From positions 62,001 through 126,000 of the forward strand of contig NZ_RHWX01000006.1 in the NCBI RefSeq assembly GCF_003938605.1: 64,000 nucleotides of DNA. The letters are read 5' to 3'. Positions 56,339 to 64,000 of the stretch are shown here, piece after piece (the stretch's first letter is position 1; each line of letters starts with the position of its first letter). The position numbers were made by a program, and so were the translations under genes. The DNA comes from Brevundimonas sp. 357 (GTDB taxonomy: Bacteria; Pseudomonadota; Alphaproteobacteria; Caulobacterales; Caulobacteraceae). The notes beneath the pieces are model-generated. The model was not told where the DNA came from and ran no database searches. It was given only the letters and a program-made list of their open reading frames with translations.

Positions 56339-57159
56339 TGACCCAGGATGCGGATCTGGTGAAGGAGGGCGGGCGCGGGCGCGTGCTGATCCTGGCGGGC
56401 TCGGACTCCGGCGGCGGAGCGGGCGTGCAGGCCGACATCAAGGCCGTGACCATGCTGGGCGGGTTCGCCGCTACGGCGATCACGGCGATCACAATCCAGA
56501 ACACCCTGGGCGTTCACGGCGTCCATGCCTTGCCGCTGGAGGTCATCGAGGCCCAGGCCAAGGCGGTGTTGGACGACATCGGAGCCGATGCCCTGAAGAC
56601 CGGCATGCTGGGCTCGATCGAGGTGGTCGAGACGGTCGCGGAACTGATCGACTATGCCGGCAACACGCCGACGGTGGTGGACCCCGTGATGATCGCCAAG
56701 GGCGGCTCGCCGTTGCTGGAGGACCGTGCGGTTGAAGCGGTCCGGCGGCTGATGGTGCCGCGCGCGGCCCTTTTGACCCCCAATGCGCCCGAAGCCGAAA
56801 CCCTGACAGGGATCGCCGTGGCCGATCTGGACGGACAGCGACGAGCCGGCGAGGCCCTGCTGGCGATGGGCGCGCGGGCGGTGCTGATGAAGGGCGGCCA
56901 TGTGCCCGGCGAGACGGTCGTCGATCTGCTGCTGACCGCGAACGGCGAGACGGTGCTCGAGAGCGAGCGGGTCGATACACGTCATACGCATGGGACCGGC
57001 TGCACCCTGGCCAGCGCATGCGCTGCGGGGATCGCCAAGGGCCTGCCGCTGCAGACCGCCGTGGCCGAGGCCTGGGCTTACGTCGCCGAGGCTATCCGCC
57101 GCGCGCCGGGACTGGGCCAGGGGCACGGCCCGCTGGATCACGGCTGGCCCTTGCGCTGA
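56338..57159 (+). CDS. thiD: Hydroxymethylpyrimidine/phosphomethylpyrimidine kinase
   Basis: 273 residues from the ATG at 56338, which overlaps the exporter stop by one base. It phosphorylates HMP and HMP-P in thiamine synthesis. Motifs: VLILAGSDSGGGAGVQADIK, TAITAITIQNTLGVHGVHAL, DPVMIAKGGSPLLEDRAV and the end HTHGTGCTLASACAAGIAKG with the catalytic cysteine. No other thiamine genes or TPP riboswitch lie nearby. Confidence 0.96.
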   Translation: MTQDADLVKEGGRGRVLILAGSDSGGGAGVQADIKAVTMLGGFAATAITAITIQNTLGVHGVHALPLEVIEAQAKAVLDDIGADALKTGMLGSIEVVETVAELIDYAGNTPTVVDPVMIAKGGSPLLEDRAVEAVRRLMVPRAALLTPNAPEAETLTGIAVADLDGQRRAGEALLAMGARAVLMKGGHVPGETVVDLLLTANGETVLESERVDTRHTHGTGCTLASACAAGIAKGLPLQTAVAEAWAYVAEAIRRAPGLGQGHGPLDHGWPLR

Positions 57160-57183
57160 AATCCCATGCCCCATGGATCGTCC

Positions 57184-57756
57184 ATGAACCTTGAGACCCG
57201 ACTGATCGACATCATCCGCGCGGATGCGGACGTGATGCAAGTCCTGACCGTGGTGCGAGAACTGGATCTGCCGGATTGGCGGCTGTTCTCGGGGGCGGTC
57301 TATCAGGGCGTGTGGAACGCCCGGACGGGACGCGCCCCAGGCTATGGCGTCAAGGACTACGACATTGGCTATTTCGACCCTGACACCTCCTGGGCCGCGG
57401 AGGATGCGGTGATCAAGCGGGTCGCGGCTGCTTTCGACGCGCCGGTGCGCGAGCGGGTCGAGGTACGCAATCAGGCGCGGGTCCACATATGGTTCGAAGG
57501 CAAATTCGGCGAACCATACGAGGCCCTGACCAGTACCGATGAAGCGCCGGCTCGGTTCGTGGCGCCGGCGTTTGCGGTCGGGGTGCGGTTGGAGAAGGAC
57601 GACGCCCTCAGCGTGGTCGCGCCGTTCGGGCTGGAGGACGTATTCGACATGGTGATCCGCCCCAATCCGACGCGGGGTCTGGCCAAGGGCTGGGACAAGG
57701 CGATCGCCAATGCGCGCGGGCGCTGGCCCGAGATCACGGTGATCGAACCGGCATAG
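57184..57756 (+). CDS. Nucleotidyltransferase family protein (NTP_transf_6)
   Basis: 190 residues from the ATG at 57184; an ATG six codons upstream is also possible. The motif FSGAVYQGVWNA and the metal-site VKDYDIGYFDPDTSWAAED match this uncharacterised family of the polymerase-beta superfamily. The later EVRNQARVHIWFEGKFGEPY and the end VIRPNPTRGLAKGWDKAI also fit. The substrate is unknown. It follows thiD by 24 bases. Confidence 0.88.
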   Translation: MNLETRLIDIIRADADVMQVLTVVRELDLPDWRLFSGAVYQGVWNARTGRAPGYGVKDYDIGYFDPDTSWAAEDAVIKRVAAAFDAPVRERVEVRNQARVHIWFEGKFGEPYEALTSTDEAPARFVAPAFAVGVRLEKDDALSVVAPFGLEDVFDMVIRPNPTRGLAKGWDKAIANARGRWPEITVIEPA

Positions 57757-57757
57757 G

Positions 57758-57787
57758 AAAAGGGCGCGACCCTTGCGGATCGCGCCC
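57758..57787 (-). terminator. Hairpin between converging genes, terminator on the minus strand
   Basis: GGGCGCGA (57762-57769) pairs with TCGCGCCC (57780-57787). Four A bases to the left give a U-tract on the minus strand, so it mainly serves the minus-strand gene at 57838-58212. It could also stop the plus-strand gene. Confidence 0.7.
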
Positions 57788-57837
57788 TCGGCAGAGCCCC
57801 TGACAGGGAGGGATGGAGCCCTGATTCCATGCCGCCG

Positions 57838-58212
57838 TCAGTGGCGGCGGTCGTTGTGGTCGCGGCGCTCATAGCGGATGCCGGCCGACAGACGGTCATA
57901 GCGGCGATCCAGATCCTGGCGCTCCCAGCGAGTCAGGCCGCCGCGCTGATAGCTGCGTTCCAGACGAACCAGTCCGTTCAGCTGGTCCTTCAGGCGCGAT
58001 GCCTCGCGGTAGCTGAGCTGGCGGTTACGCAGACCCTGGTCGATGCGGCGATCCAGGTTGTACTTGCGCTGGTTGATCGATTGCCAACCGCCGTAGTTCT
58101 GCTCGTAGCCGTGACCTCGCGAGGGACCGTGGCGATCATAGGATTGAGCCGCGGCGGGCAGGGCGGTCGAGGCGACCGTGACGGCCAGGGCGGGGATCAG
58201 CAGGTTTTTCAT
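57838..58212 (-). CDS. Small secreted basic protein
   Basis: 124 residues from the ATG at 58210-58212, preceded by AAGGAGC. A signal peptide (LLIPALAVTVASTALPAAAQ) is followed by a Gly/Tyr/His stretch and an Arg-rich helical region (LDRRIDQGLRNRQLSYREAS; RLERSYQRGGLTRWERQDLD). It is probably periplasmic. The function is unknown. It is divergent from the PepSY-like gene and shares with it GTTCA repeats, so it is probably in the regulon of the two-component system. Confidence 0.82.
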   Translation of the reverse strand: MKNLLIPALAVTVASTALPAAAQSYDRHGPSRGHGYEQNYGGWQSINQRKYNLDRRIDQGLRNRQLSYREASRLKDQLNGLVRLERSYQRGGLTRWERQDLDRRYDRLSAGIRYERRDHNDRRH

Positions 58213-58289
58213 GATCTTGCTCCTTCGGTTCTTCGCAACCGGATCGGGCTGCGTTGACGCCACAAGACCACCCCGGGCCTGAGCCGCAT

Positions 58290-58318
58290 CTGAACGGCGC
58301 GTTTCAGACAGCGTTCAT
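58290..58318. promoter_or_regulatory. GTTCA repeats, distal cluster
   Basis: CTGAAC (58290-58295, a reverse GTTCAG), TTTCAG (58302-58307) and GTTCAT (58313-58318) follow one another. The last two repeat with an 11-base period (TTCA-N7-TTCA). They lie 78-106 bases upstream of the minus-strand basic secreted gene. Confidence 0.55.
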
Positions 58319-58417
58319 CAGCATGAGACTTTCGTCATGACGGGCGGCTGATGAATTCGTCCTGCGGCGCCGGGGCGACAGCGACGGAGAATCCCTGCGC
58401 GAGCGTTCCTTGTGCGG

Positions 58418-58455
58418 GTGAACGGCGATAGACTGCACGTTCAGCCCCCGTTCAG
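58418..58455 (+). promoter_or_regulatory. GTTCA repeats, proximal cluster
   Basis: GTGAAC (58418-58423, a reverse GTTCAC), GTTCAG (58439-58444) and GTTCAG (58450-58455). The last two form a direct repeat with an 11-base period, 24 bases before the PepSY-like ATG. Tandem sites one helical turn apart are typical for OmpR/PhoP-type response regulators, and one is encoded two genes downstream. Confidence 0.6.
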
Positions 58456-58479
58456 AGGCCCCTGTCTAGAAGACAAACC

Positions 58480-58830
58480 ATGATGCGTATTCGAGCCCTC
58501 CTGCTGGCCGGCCTGATCGCCATCGTCCCGTTGACGGGCGCGGCGGCCCAGTCGCGCGGCCGCGACCGGGATAGCAACGACGATCGCTTCCAGGATCGTC
58601 GCGAGGAACCCCGGAGCTATCCGGGCCAGGGGCTGCGGGATGCGCCTCGCTCGGCCCCTCGCGCCGATCCCGGCGACATCGCCCGCCGCGTCCAGTCGGG
58701 CCGACCTGGTCGGATGCTGGGCGTACGCGAGCGCGGCGGCGACTATGTGGTGCGTTGGGAGTACCCGGGCGGACGCGTGTCGGACATACAGGTTGACGGC
58801 CAGTCCGGCCGGGTTCGCGGAGACGACTGA
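58480..58830 (+). CDS. Secreted PepSY-like protein
   Basis: 116 residues. Signal peptide MMRIRALLLAGLIAIVPLTG, cleaved near AAAQ. An Arg/Asp-rich disordered stretch follows, then a small C-terminal domain (RRVQSGRPGRMLGVRERGGD, then YVVRWEYPGGRVSDIQVDG) with the PepSY-like pattern. It is probably periplasmic and may modulate the sensor kinase. The stop is directly followed by the ATG of the response regulator. Confidence 0.8.
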   Translation: MMRIRALLLAGLIAIVPLTGAAAQSRGRDRDSNDDRFQDRREEPRSYPGQGLRDAPRSAPRADPGDIARRVQSGRPGRMLGVRERGGDYVVRWEYPGGRVSDIQVDGQSGRVRGDD

Positions 58831-59511
58831 ATGCGGGTGCTGCTTGTCGAGGACGACGTCGATCTGTCGCGCCAGTTGAAGACGGCCCTGAGCGACGCCG
58901 GATACGCCGTGGACCATGCCCCGGACGGCGAGGAGGCCTGGTTTCTGGGCGATACCGAACCCTATGACGTGGTGGTGCTGGACCTCGGTCTGCCCAAGAT
59001 CGACGGGGTCTCGGTTCTGGAACGCTGGCGGCGCGAGGGCAAGGCGACGCCGGTGCTGATCCTGACGGCGCGCGGCGCCTGGTCGGACAAGGTGGCGGGC
59101 TTTGACGCGGGGGCCGACGATTATCTGACCAAGCCGTTCCACACCGAGGAACTGCTGGCTCGCCTGCGCGCCCTGCTGCGCCGTTCGGCCGGCCATGCGG
59201 CGGCGACCCTGACGTGCGGCGGCCTGAGGCTGGACCCGCGCGCGGCGCGGGCGACGGTCAACGGCGAGCCGCTGCGGCTGACGTCGCTGGAATACCGGCT
59301 GCTGCACTATCTGATGATGCATCAGGGCCGGGTTATCAGCCGGACCGAACTGGTCGAGCACCTGTATGATCAGGACTTCGATCGAGATTCCAACACCATC
59401 GAGGTTTTCGTCGGGCGCCTGAGAAAGAAGATCGGTTCGGACCGGATCGAGACGGTGCGCGGCCTGGGCTATCGCCTGTCGCCGTTGGCCGGTGAAAGCG
59501 ACGCTGCCTGA
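58831..59511 (+). CDS. OmpR-family response regulator
   Basis: 226 residues. The receiver domain has the acidic pair in LVEDD, the phospho-accepting Asp51 in VVLDLGLPKIDG, and the lysine in LTKPFHTEELL. The C-terminal winged helix has LRLTSLEYRLLHYLMMHQGR and the recognition region NTIEVFVGRLRKKIG. It probably binds the GTTCA repeats upstream. It abuts the PepSY-like gene with no gap and overlaps or closely precedes the kinase gene. Confidence 0.94.
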   Translation: MRVLLVEDDVDLSRQLKTALSDAGYAVDHAPDGEEAWFLGDTEPYDVVVLDLGLPKIDGVSVLERWRREGKATPVLILTARGAWSDKVAGFDAGADDYLTKPFHTEELLARLRALLRRSAGHAAATLTCGGLRLDPRAARATVNGEPLRLTSLEYRLLHYLMMHQGRVISRTELVEHLYDQDFDRDSNTIEVFVGRLRKKIGSDRIETVRGLGYRLSPLAGESDAA

Positions 59512-59521
59512 TCGTCCTTCC

Positions 59522-60991
59522 ATGATCGAGCCCATCACCGACCTTGGGGGCGAGGACGCGGCGTCCCTGCCGCCCGTCAGGCGCGAATGGGCCCGTTGGT
59601 TCGGCCGCCCCGGTCGGTCGCTGACGCGGCGGCTGATCTGGTTGGCGGCGGCGTGGATCCTGATTGGCCTGGCGGTGGCGGCGGTGGTGCTGACGTCGGT
59701 GTTCCAGGAGGCGGCCTTGCGCCGGCTGAGCAACACCCTAGGCGACACCATTGACGAGGCCGTGGTCGCCTCCGTCATCACGCCCGAGGGGGAGGTCTTC
59801 GTCGGCGAGATCCAGGACGCCCGCACCCAGCGTCTGCTGTCCGGCAAATACTGGATGGTCGCTGAGCCGGGGCGCGACGGCAGGCTGCACGTCCTGGCGC
59901 GGTCCGCTTCACTGGGCCAGGCCGAACTGGACTACGGTCCCGAGTTGGCCGAGCGACTGCGGTCGGCCTTCGGCCAGACCATCAGCTACAACGCTGAAGA
60001 CGGCCCCAAGGGCGAGCCTCTGCGTATCGCCGCCAGTATGAAGCAATTGCCGGATCGCCAGCGGCCGGTGGTCTTCTTCGCCGGTATCGATCGTTCGGAC
60101 GTCGACGCCGACACCCGCCAGTTCGCCACGGTGACGTGGATCGCCATGCTGCTGCTGGGGGCAGGACTGGTCTCGGCGGTCTTTATCCAGGTGCGGGTGG
60201 GTCTGCGCCCGCTGTTCGATCTGGGCGACGAGATTTCCAACGTCCGCCAAGGCCGCACGCATCGGGTCGAGGGCGACTATCCGCTGGAAATCCAGCCCCT
60301 GGCCGAGCAGGTCAACCGCCTGCTGGCCCACAATCAGGAGACCGTCGAGCGTCAGCGTACCCACGTCGGCAATCTGGCCCACGCGTTGAAGACTCCGCTG
60401 GCGGTCATGCTGGCCGAGGCCAACGGCCAGCAGGGCGCGCTGCCCGATCTGGTGCGCCGTCAGACCAAGGTGATGCAGGATCAGGTCGATCACCACCTGC
60501 GCCGCGCTCGCGCCGCCGCTCGCGCCGCCCACGGCCTGGGCGAACGCACCGACGTCAGCGAGGTTCTGGATGAGCTGGCGGTCATGCTGGAGCGGGTGTT
60601 CGAGACCAAGGGCGTCGAGATCGACTGGCGTGCTCCGGACGATCTGGCCTTCCTGGGCGAGCGGCAGGATCTGCAGGAAATCTTCGGCAACCTGCTGGAG
60701 AACGCCGCCAAATGGTGCAAGCGCCGGGTGCGTATCTCGGCCGGACCATCGACGCCGGGCCAGATGATCGCCGTGGTCGAGGACGACGGCCCCGGCCTGC
60801 CCGCCGACCAGCGCGACACCGCCCTGAAACGCGGCACGCGCATGGATGAGGACACGCCCGGCACGGGCCTGGGCCTGGGCCTGTCGATCGTCGACGAACT
60901 GACCCGCGCCTACGGCGGCCGCGTCACCCTGGCCGACAGCGACATGGGCGGCCTGAAGGTGGTGCTGGAACTACCCGCGGCGGAGGGGTGA
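59522..60991 (+). CDS. Sensor histidine kinase
   Basis: 489 residues from the ATG at 59522; a GTG at 59492 overlapping the regulator is also possible and would be coupled. There are two membrane helices (LIWLAAAWILIGLAVAAVVL and TWIAMLLLGAGLVSAVFIQV) around a periplasmic sensor domain. HAMP-like and dimerisation regions follow with the phospho-histidine in GNLAHALKTPLAVMLAEANG. The ATPase domain has N box (EIFGNLLENAAKWCK), G1 (VEDDGPGLPADQ) and G2 (TGLGLGLSIVDEL) motifs. It is the partner of the adjacent regulator. Confidence 0.93.
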   Translation: MIEPITDLGGEDAASLPPVRREWARWFGRPGRSLTRRLIWLAAAWILIGLAVAAVVLTSVFQEAALRRLSNTLGDTIDEAVVASVITPEGEVFVGEIQDARTQRLLSGKYWMVAEPGRDGRLHVLARSASLGQAELDYGPELAERLRSAFGQTISYNAEDGPKGEPLRIAASMKQLPDRQRPVVFFAGIDRSDVDADTRQFATVTWIAMLLLGAGLVSAVFIQVRVGLRPLFDLGDEISNVRQGRTHRVEGDYPLEIQPLAEQVNRLLAHNQETVERQRTHVGNLAHALKTPLAVMLAEANGQQGALPDLVRRQTKVMQDQVDHHLRRARAAARAAHGLGERTDVSEVLDELAVMLERVFETKGVEIDWRAPDDLAFLGERQDLQEIFGNLLENAAKWCKRRVRISAGPSTPGQMIAVVEDDGPGLPADQRDTALKRGTRMDEDTPGTGLGLGLSIVDELTRAYGGRVTLADSDMGGLKVVLELPAAEG

Positions 60992-61017
60992 GGGCGTAAA
61001 GCGCGTAGGGCCCTTCG

Positions 61018-61266
61018 CTAAGGGCGAACCGCTAGGCGCCAAGTTGCGACCAAGGCGATAGCTTTTCGCGCGATGTCCAGCCTGTGCTCGTCGCTGGTTT
61101 CGAACTCGATCTGATCACGTTCGATTTCTGAGAGATATTCGGCGATCTGTGTTTCTGTAGAACCGGATCGCACCAACCTCCAGAATTCGGGCAGATAGGC
61201 TCGATATTCATCTTCAGCCCACCCTTCCATGTCCGAAACACCAATGGGATCCCACTGACGAAACAA
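61018..61266 (-). CDS. DUF1871-like protein, 5' end uncertain
   Basis: 82 residues from a TTG at 61264-61266. The motif WDPIGVSDMEGWAEDEYRAY, then LPEFWRLVRSGSTETQIAEY and LSEIERDQIEFE, resembles DUF1871, a small family of unknown function. Protein-like sequence in the same frame continues upstream to about 61383 (SAEDACAYEALDRLL) but has no ATG, GTG or TTG before the stop. The N-terminus may therefore be damaged or start at a non-standard codon. Internal ATG at 61228-61230 is another option. Confidence 0.55.
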   Translation of the reverse strand: MFRQWDPIGVSDMEGWAEDEYRAYLPEFWRLVRSGSTETQIAEYLSEIERDQIEFETSDEHRLDIARKAIALVATWRLAVRP

Positions 61267-61462
61267 GAGGCGATCTAGAGCTTCGTAGGCGCACGCATCT
61301 TCAGCGCTGAATTTCGTTCCTATGGGGTCAGCTTGCAGTCCAGAGCTTATGTCCGCAATGGGTGGAAGGCGGACAACCGATCGTCAATGTTGGTCTAAAT
61401 TTTTGTTCATTTGATGATGCCGCTGCTCCTGTTCAGGCTTCTCGCCGAAGCTGGAGACCAGA

Positions 61463-62053
61463 ATGAAGCGGATTCTGATAGCGACGGTGATGGTGATGGC
61501 GCTTGCAACGCCTGTGCTATCGCAAGATCCGGACCCGGTTTCTGACAACCCCGAAATGGCAGCAATTTTGGCTGCGGACCAAGTCGTGCGGCAGGATCTT
61601 GCCGCAGTCCTGGCCGGTGGCCGGGAAGGAGCTCTCCGCATTCACGCGGCTGACGCAGTCCGTCGTCAGCAGGTGCGTTCGCTCCTTGAGGCCGGCGCGC
61701 TGCGGACAGCGACGGACTTCTACTCCGCCGCGCTGGTGTTTCAGCACGGGGACACGCCAGAGGACTATCTGATGGCTCACACACTTGCCGTTGCGGCGTT
61801 GGGCGAGAGATCGACTGAATCGCCCTGGCTCGCGGCGGCGACGCTGGACCGATATCTTCAAGCGGTGGGGCAGCCCCAGATCTACGGCACCCAGACCATG
61901 ATGCGACGGGGCGAACAGCCGACACGCGAGCCTTTCAATCACGCCCTCATACCCGACAGCATCAGGAGGGTGCTCGCTGTATCTACCCGTGCTGCCGAGG
62001 AAGCGCGTCTGGCCGCGCAGACCGCAACCGACGGCGCCCCAACACCCCGATAA
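61463..62053 (+). CDS. Secreted DUF6624-like protein
   Basis: 196 residues. Signal peptide MKRILIATVMVMALATPVLS. The core has FYSAALVFQHGDTPEDYLMA, the helix HTLAVAALGE, then SPWLAAATLDRYLQAVGQPQ and IYGTQTMM, which match DUF6624, a helical domain found in various bacteria. The function is unknown. AT content is higher than in the surroundings, which may point to transfer. Confidence 0.75.
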   Translation: MKRILIATVMVMALATPVLSQDPDPVSDNPEMAAILAADQVVRQDLAAVLAGGREGALRIHAADAVRRQQVRSLLEAGALRTATDFYSAALVFQHGDTPEDYLMAHTLAVAALGERSTESPWLAAATLDRYLQAVGQPQIYGTQTMMRRGEQPTREPFNHALIPDSIRRVLAVSTRAAEEARLAAQTATDGAPTPR

Positions 62054-62108
62054 CGGTCCAAGACAGCGCCCGCTAAGGGTCGAAAGCTGACATTGACGGA
62101 TGCTGCAG

Positions 62109-62714
62109 CTAATCGCTCAGTTCTGGAATGAGCGTGCTGAGTGTGGCGCCGGGGGTCCAAAGCGCGGCATTCCACCCGCGCGCACGCGCGGCTTCGACAT
62201 TTTTTGCAATGTCGTCGATGAAGGCGATTGCCGACGCGGGCAAATCCACGCGTTGCTCTACCGCTGCATAGAAATCCTGTGACGGTTTCGAAACGCCAAG
62301 CTGTGCGGCGTAGTGCATGTCGTCAAACCGGTCGCGAAGCTTGAGCGTATCCCACAGATAGGACGCGCGTTCATGCTCCTGAACGGTCGCCAGGTGCAGC
62401 GGCACGCCTGACGCCCGGACCTCAGCCAGTTGCAGCAGCAGGGCCTCGTCCAGATGGGCGTCGCCTTCGAACCAGTAGCGGATCAGCTGATCACAGCTGA
62501 CATGCGGCGCGACGTCCGCGAGCGCGGGCGCCAATCGGTCCCGCAGCGTTGCGCGGCCATGAACGACGTCGTCCCACCACGGCTTGAAGAAGCGGTCTTG
62601 CAGCGCTTGGCGCGGAATACCCAGATCCTCTTCAATACGAGCGGACCATCCTGATGGATCGGGGTGACGAACCACGACGCCATCGACATCCACCATCAAC
62701 ACGGCCGGTTTCAT
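62109..62714 (-). CDS. HAD family hydrolase
   Basis: 201 residues. The N-terminal nucleophile motif is VLMVDVDGVVVRHPD, motif II is PLHLATVQEHERASYLW, and the acidic motif is AIAFIDDIAKNVEAARARGW. This is the HAD-IA branch with a helical cap. The substrate is unknown. It is the second HAD gene in the window but is not closely similar to the first (14554-15252). Confidence 0.88.
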   Translation of the reverse strand: MKPAVLMVDVDGVVVRHPDPSGWSARIEEDLGIPRQALQDRFFKPWWDDVVHGRATLRDRLAPALADVAPHVSCDQLIRYWFEGDAHLDEALLLQLAEVRASGVPLHLATVQEHERASYLWDTLKLRDRFDDMHYAAQLGVSKPSQDFYAAVEQRVDLPASAIAFIDDIAKNVEAARARGWNAALWTPGATLSTLIPELSD

Positions 62715-62939
62715 CAGACCTGCAGCCCATCACACCTCGAGACAGAGGCATTCTGCTGGTTTGCAATCCGGCTGCAAGAGACGCGAAACGAGGTTCGCTT
62801 ATAGATCGGGGGAGACGTCACTGGCGAAGGGCGAGCGATCCTGCCCCTGCTATCGCACACGTCCCAAAATCCCCTGTTAACCCGCGACGGGGCACCCTCA
62901 GCGTCTTGGCCGGGAATCAGTTCGGTCGAAGGAGCCGGG

Positions 62940-64000
62940 ATGGCGGACCTGTCGGGCGTCCAGAGGGCCGCCTTGGCCCATTTGATCGAACGGTGTCCGG
63001 ACCGGATCCTGTCGCAGCTGCTGGGGCTGGCGGGAGCGATGGCGGGCGACCGGGCGGGCGCGATGCGCGAAATGGTCGAGGTCGAGTTGCTGGACCGTCG
63101 TCGTCGCGATGTCGCTTTCGGGCCTCTGGCCCCGTTGTTTCATCCGCGTGAAGACGGGCTGGGCGGGCTGGATTTTCCGGCGGACCTCCTGGTGCGGCTG
63201 TGGCGCGCGGCGACGCGCGGCGAGCCTGAGCTGCTGCCTCAGCTGGATCGCGACGACGACCTGTCGCGCATGGTCGCCGACCGCCTGTGCCACAGCGCCG
63301 CCGTGGTGCTGCGCGATGCGTCGGACGTGGTCTGGCCGGACGTCGGGCCGGAGCGGGTCGAGACCATGGCGGCCTGTCTGGATCTGGCGCCGGTGATGCG
63401 GCGGGCGCTGCCGTATCTGCCGGCTTGGATCGGACGGCCGGGCGTCGCCGAGCTGGCGGAACTGAAGCTGGCTTTGCGGCAGGCTTCGGCGGTTGGTCCG
63501 GGCGGCGTCGAGCGGCTGCTTGAGATTGTCTTCGCCCATATGCCGGACGCGCGGCTGATGTTGCGTGTGCTCAGCTTGATCGGCGCGTCAGGGCGCGAGG
63601 CGGCGACTGGGCGTGAGGAAGCGGATCGATTGATCGATCGGGTCGTGTCGGCCTTGGCGCAGCGCGCCGCCGAGGTCGTCGCACTCAACCCCGTCGCAGA
63701 TGAGAATGAGCATAGGCGGCTGGCGGCCGGGCTGAACTGGTGCGCTGAAACCCTGGCCGAGATTGATGTCGCACTGTCGCTTGGAACCGACAGCGTCCGG
63801 GCCAAGGCCGTGCGTCAGGCGCGCCTGAAAATAGCGCTGCGCCTGTCCGAGCATTTCGCCGCAGCGGAGAAGGCGGTCGACGCGGTTCTGCCGGTCGAAC
63901 GGACGGCTTTGGCGGGACGGATGACGCGGCCTACCCCGCGTCTGGATCAGGCGCCGGACCTGCAGGCGGCGGCGAAGGCGCGTGCGCTTTTGGCGCTGAC
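62940..64000 (+). CDS. N-terminal part of an unrecognised helical protein
   Basis: Open from the ATG at 62940 to the right edge (353 codons so far), with AAGGAG six bases upstream. The visible part is rich in Arg, Leu and Ala and mainly helical: LSGVQRAALAHLIERCPDRI, EMVEVELLDRRRRDVAFGPL, RALPYLPAWIGRPGVAELAE. No signal peptide or membrane helix is seen. I do not recognise the family; in composition it recalls DUF2336-type proteins of alphaproteobacteria, but I would not assign it. The end of the gene lies outside the window. Confidence 0.7.
   Translation, partial: MADLSGVQRAALAHLIERCPDRILSQLLGLAGAMAGDRAGAMREMVEVELLDRRRRDVAFGPLAPLFHPREDGLGGLDFPADLLVRLWRAATRGEPELLPQLDRDDDLSRMVADRLCHSAAVVLRDASDVVWPDVGPERVETMAACLDLAPVMRRALPYLPAWIGRPGVAELAELKLALRQASAVGPGGVERLLEIVFAHMPDARLMLRVLSLIGASGREAATGREEADRLIDRVVSALAQRAAEVVALNPVADENEHRRLAAGLNWCAETLAEIDVALSLGTDSVRAKAVRQARLKIALRLSEHFAAAEKAVDAVLPVERTALAGRMTRPTPRLDQAPDLQAAAKARALLAL

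Overview
The window is high-GC alphaproteobacterial chromosome, most likely from Caulobacterales and close to Brevundimonas. That placement is inferred from the gene content and protein style: a ruvCAB-ybgC-tolQRAB-pal-cpoB-tilS-ftsH run, a dnaG-rpoD pair, a 1106-residue TonB-dependent receptor of the kind common in Caulobacterales, and the alphaproteobacterial type of DnaG. No database search was possible. Nearly all of the sequence is protein-coding core genome on both strands. I see no rRNA, tRNA, CRISPR array, insertion sequence, phage or integration site.

Layout. Positions 1-7 kb hold a cut-off gene, a secreted protein with an HExxH motif, trxB, a frameshifted DUF389 membrane protein, an ELM1-family protein behind greA, and small membrane proteins. 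Positions 7-18.9 kb hold carB (minus strand) behind an RraB-like gene, a large TonB-dependent receptor, a HAD hydrolase, an APC permease, and carA followed without a gap by a glycosyltransferase-like gene. Positions 18.9-24.7 kb hold a patatin-like lipoprotein divergent from dnaG-rpoD, then a 33-bp inverted repeat. Positions 24.9-27.6 kb hold a four-gene cluster (VOC, SRPBCC, VOC, DUF1428) divergent from an HxlR-type regulator. Positions 27.8-30.8 kb hold a DEAD-box RNA helicase, a DUF962 protein and a 3D-domain protein.

Positions 31.2-34.1 kb read as a nucleic-acid salvage unit: a secreted S1/P1 nuclease, a nucleoside hydrolase and a ribokinase-like kinase. Positions 34.1-37.3 kb hold a YebC-family protein, an HHE hemerythrin and two tandem MgtC-type membrane proteins. 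Positions 37.4-50.4 kb are the DNA-repair (ruvCAB) and cell-envelope (Tol-Pal) block, with a DUF3667 membrane protein between pal and cpoB, ending in tilS and ftsH. Positions 50.5-57.8 kb are mixed: an acyltransferase, a small regulator, rnk, folP, a guanidinium-type SMR exporter translationally coupled to thiD, and others. Positions 57.8-61 kb hold a two-component system with a PepSY-like partner gene, and GTTCA repeats in the shared divergent promoter. The end of the window holds a DUF1871-like fragment, a DUF6624-like protein, a second HAD hydrolase and an open-ended gene.

I found no clearly new multi-gene system. The signals most worth a second look are the GTTCA repeat array controlling the PepSY/two-component locus, the HxlR cluster with a possible redox cysteine pair, three stacked palindromes at 19.2-19.3 kb, the cysteine-free DnaG zinc-finger region, the S1/P1 salvage unit, and the DUF389 frameshift.
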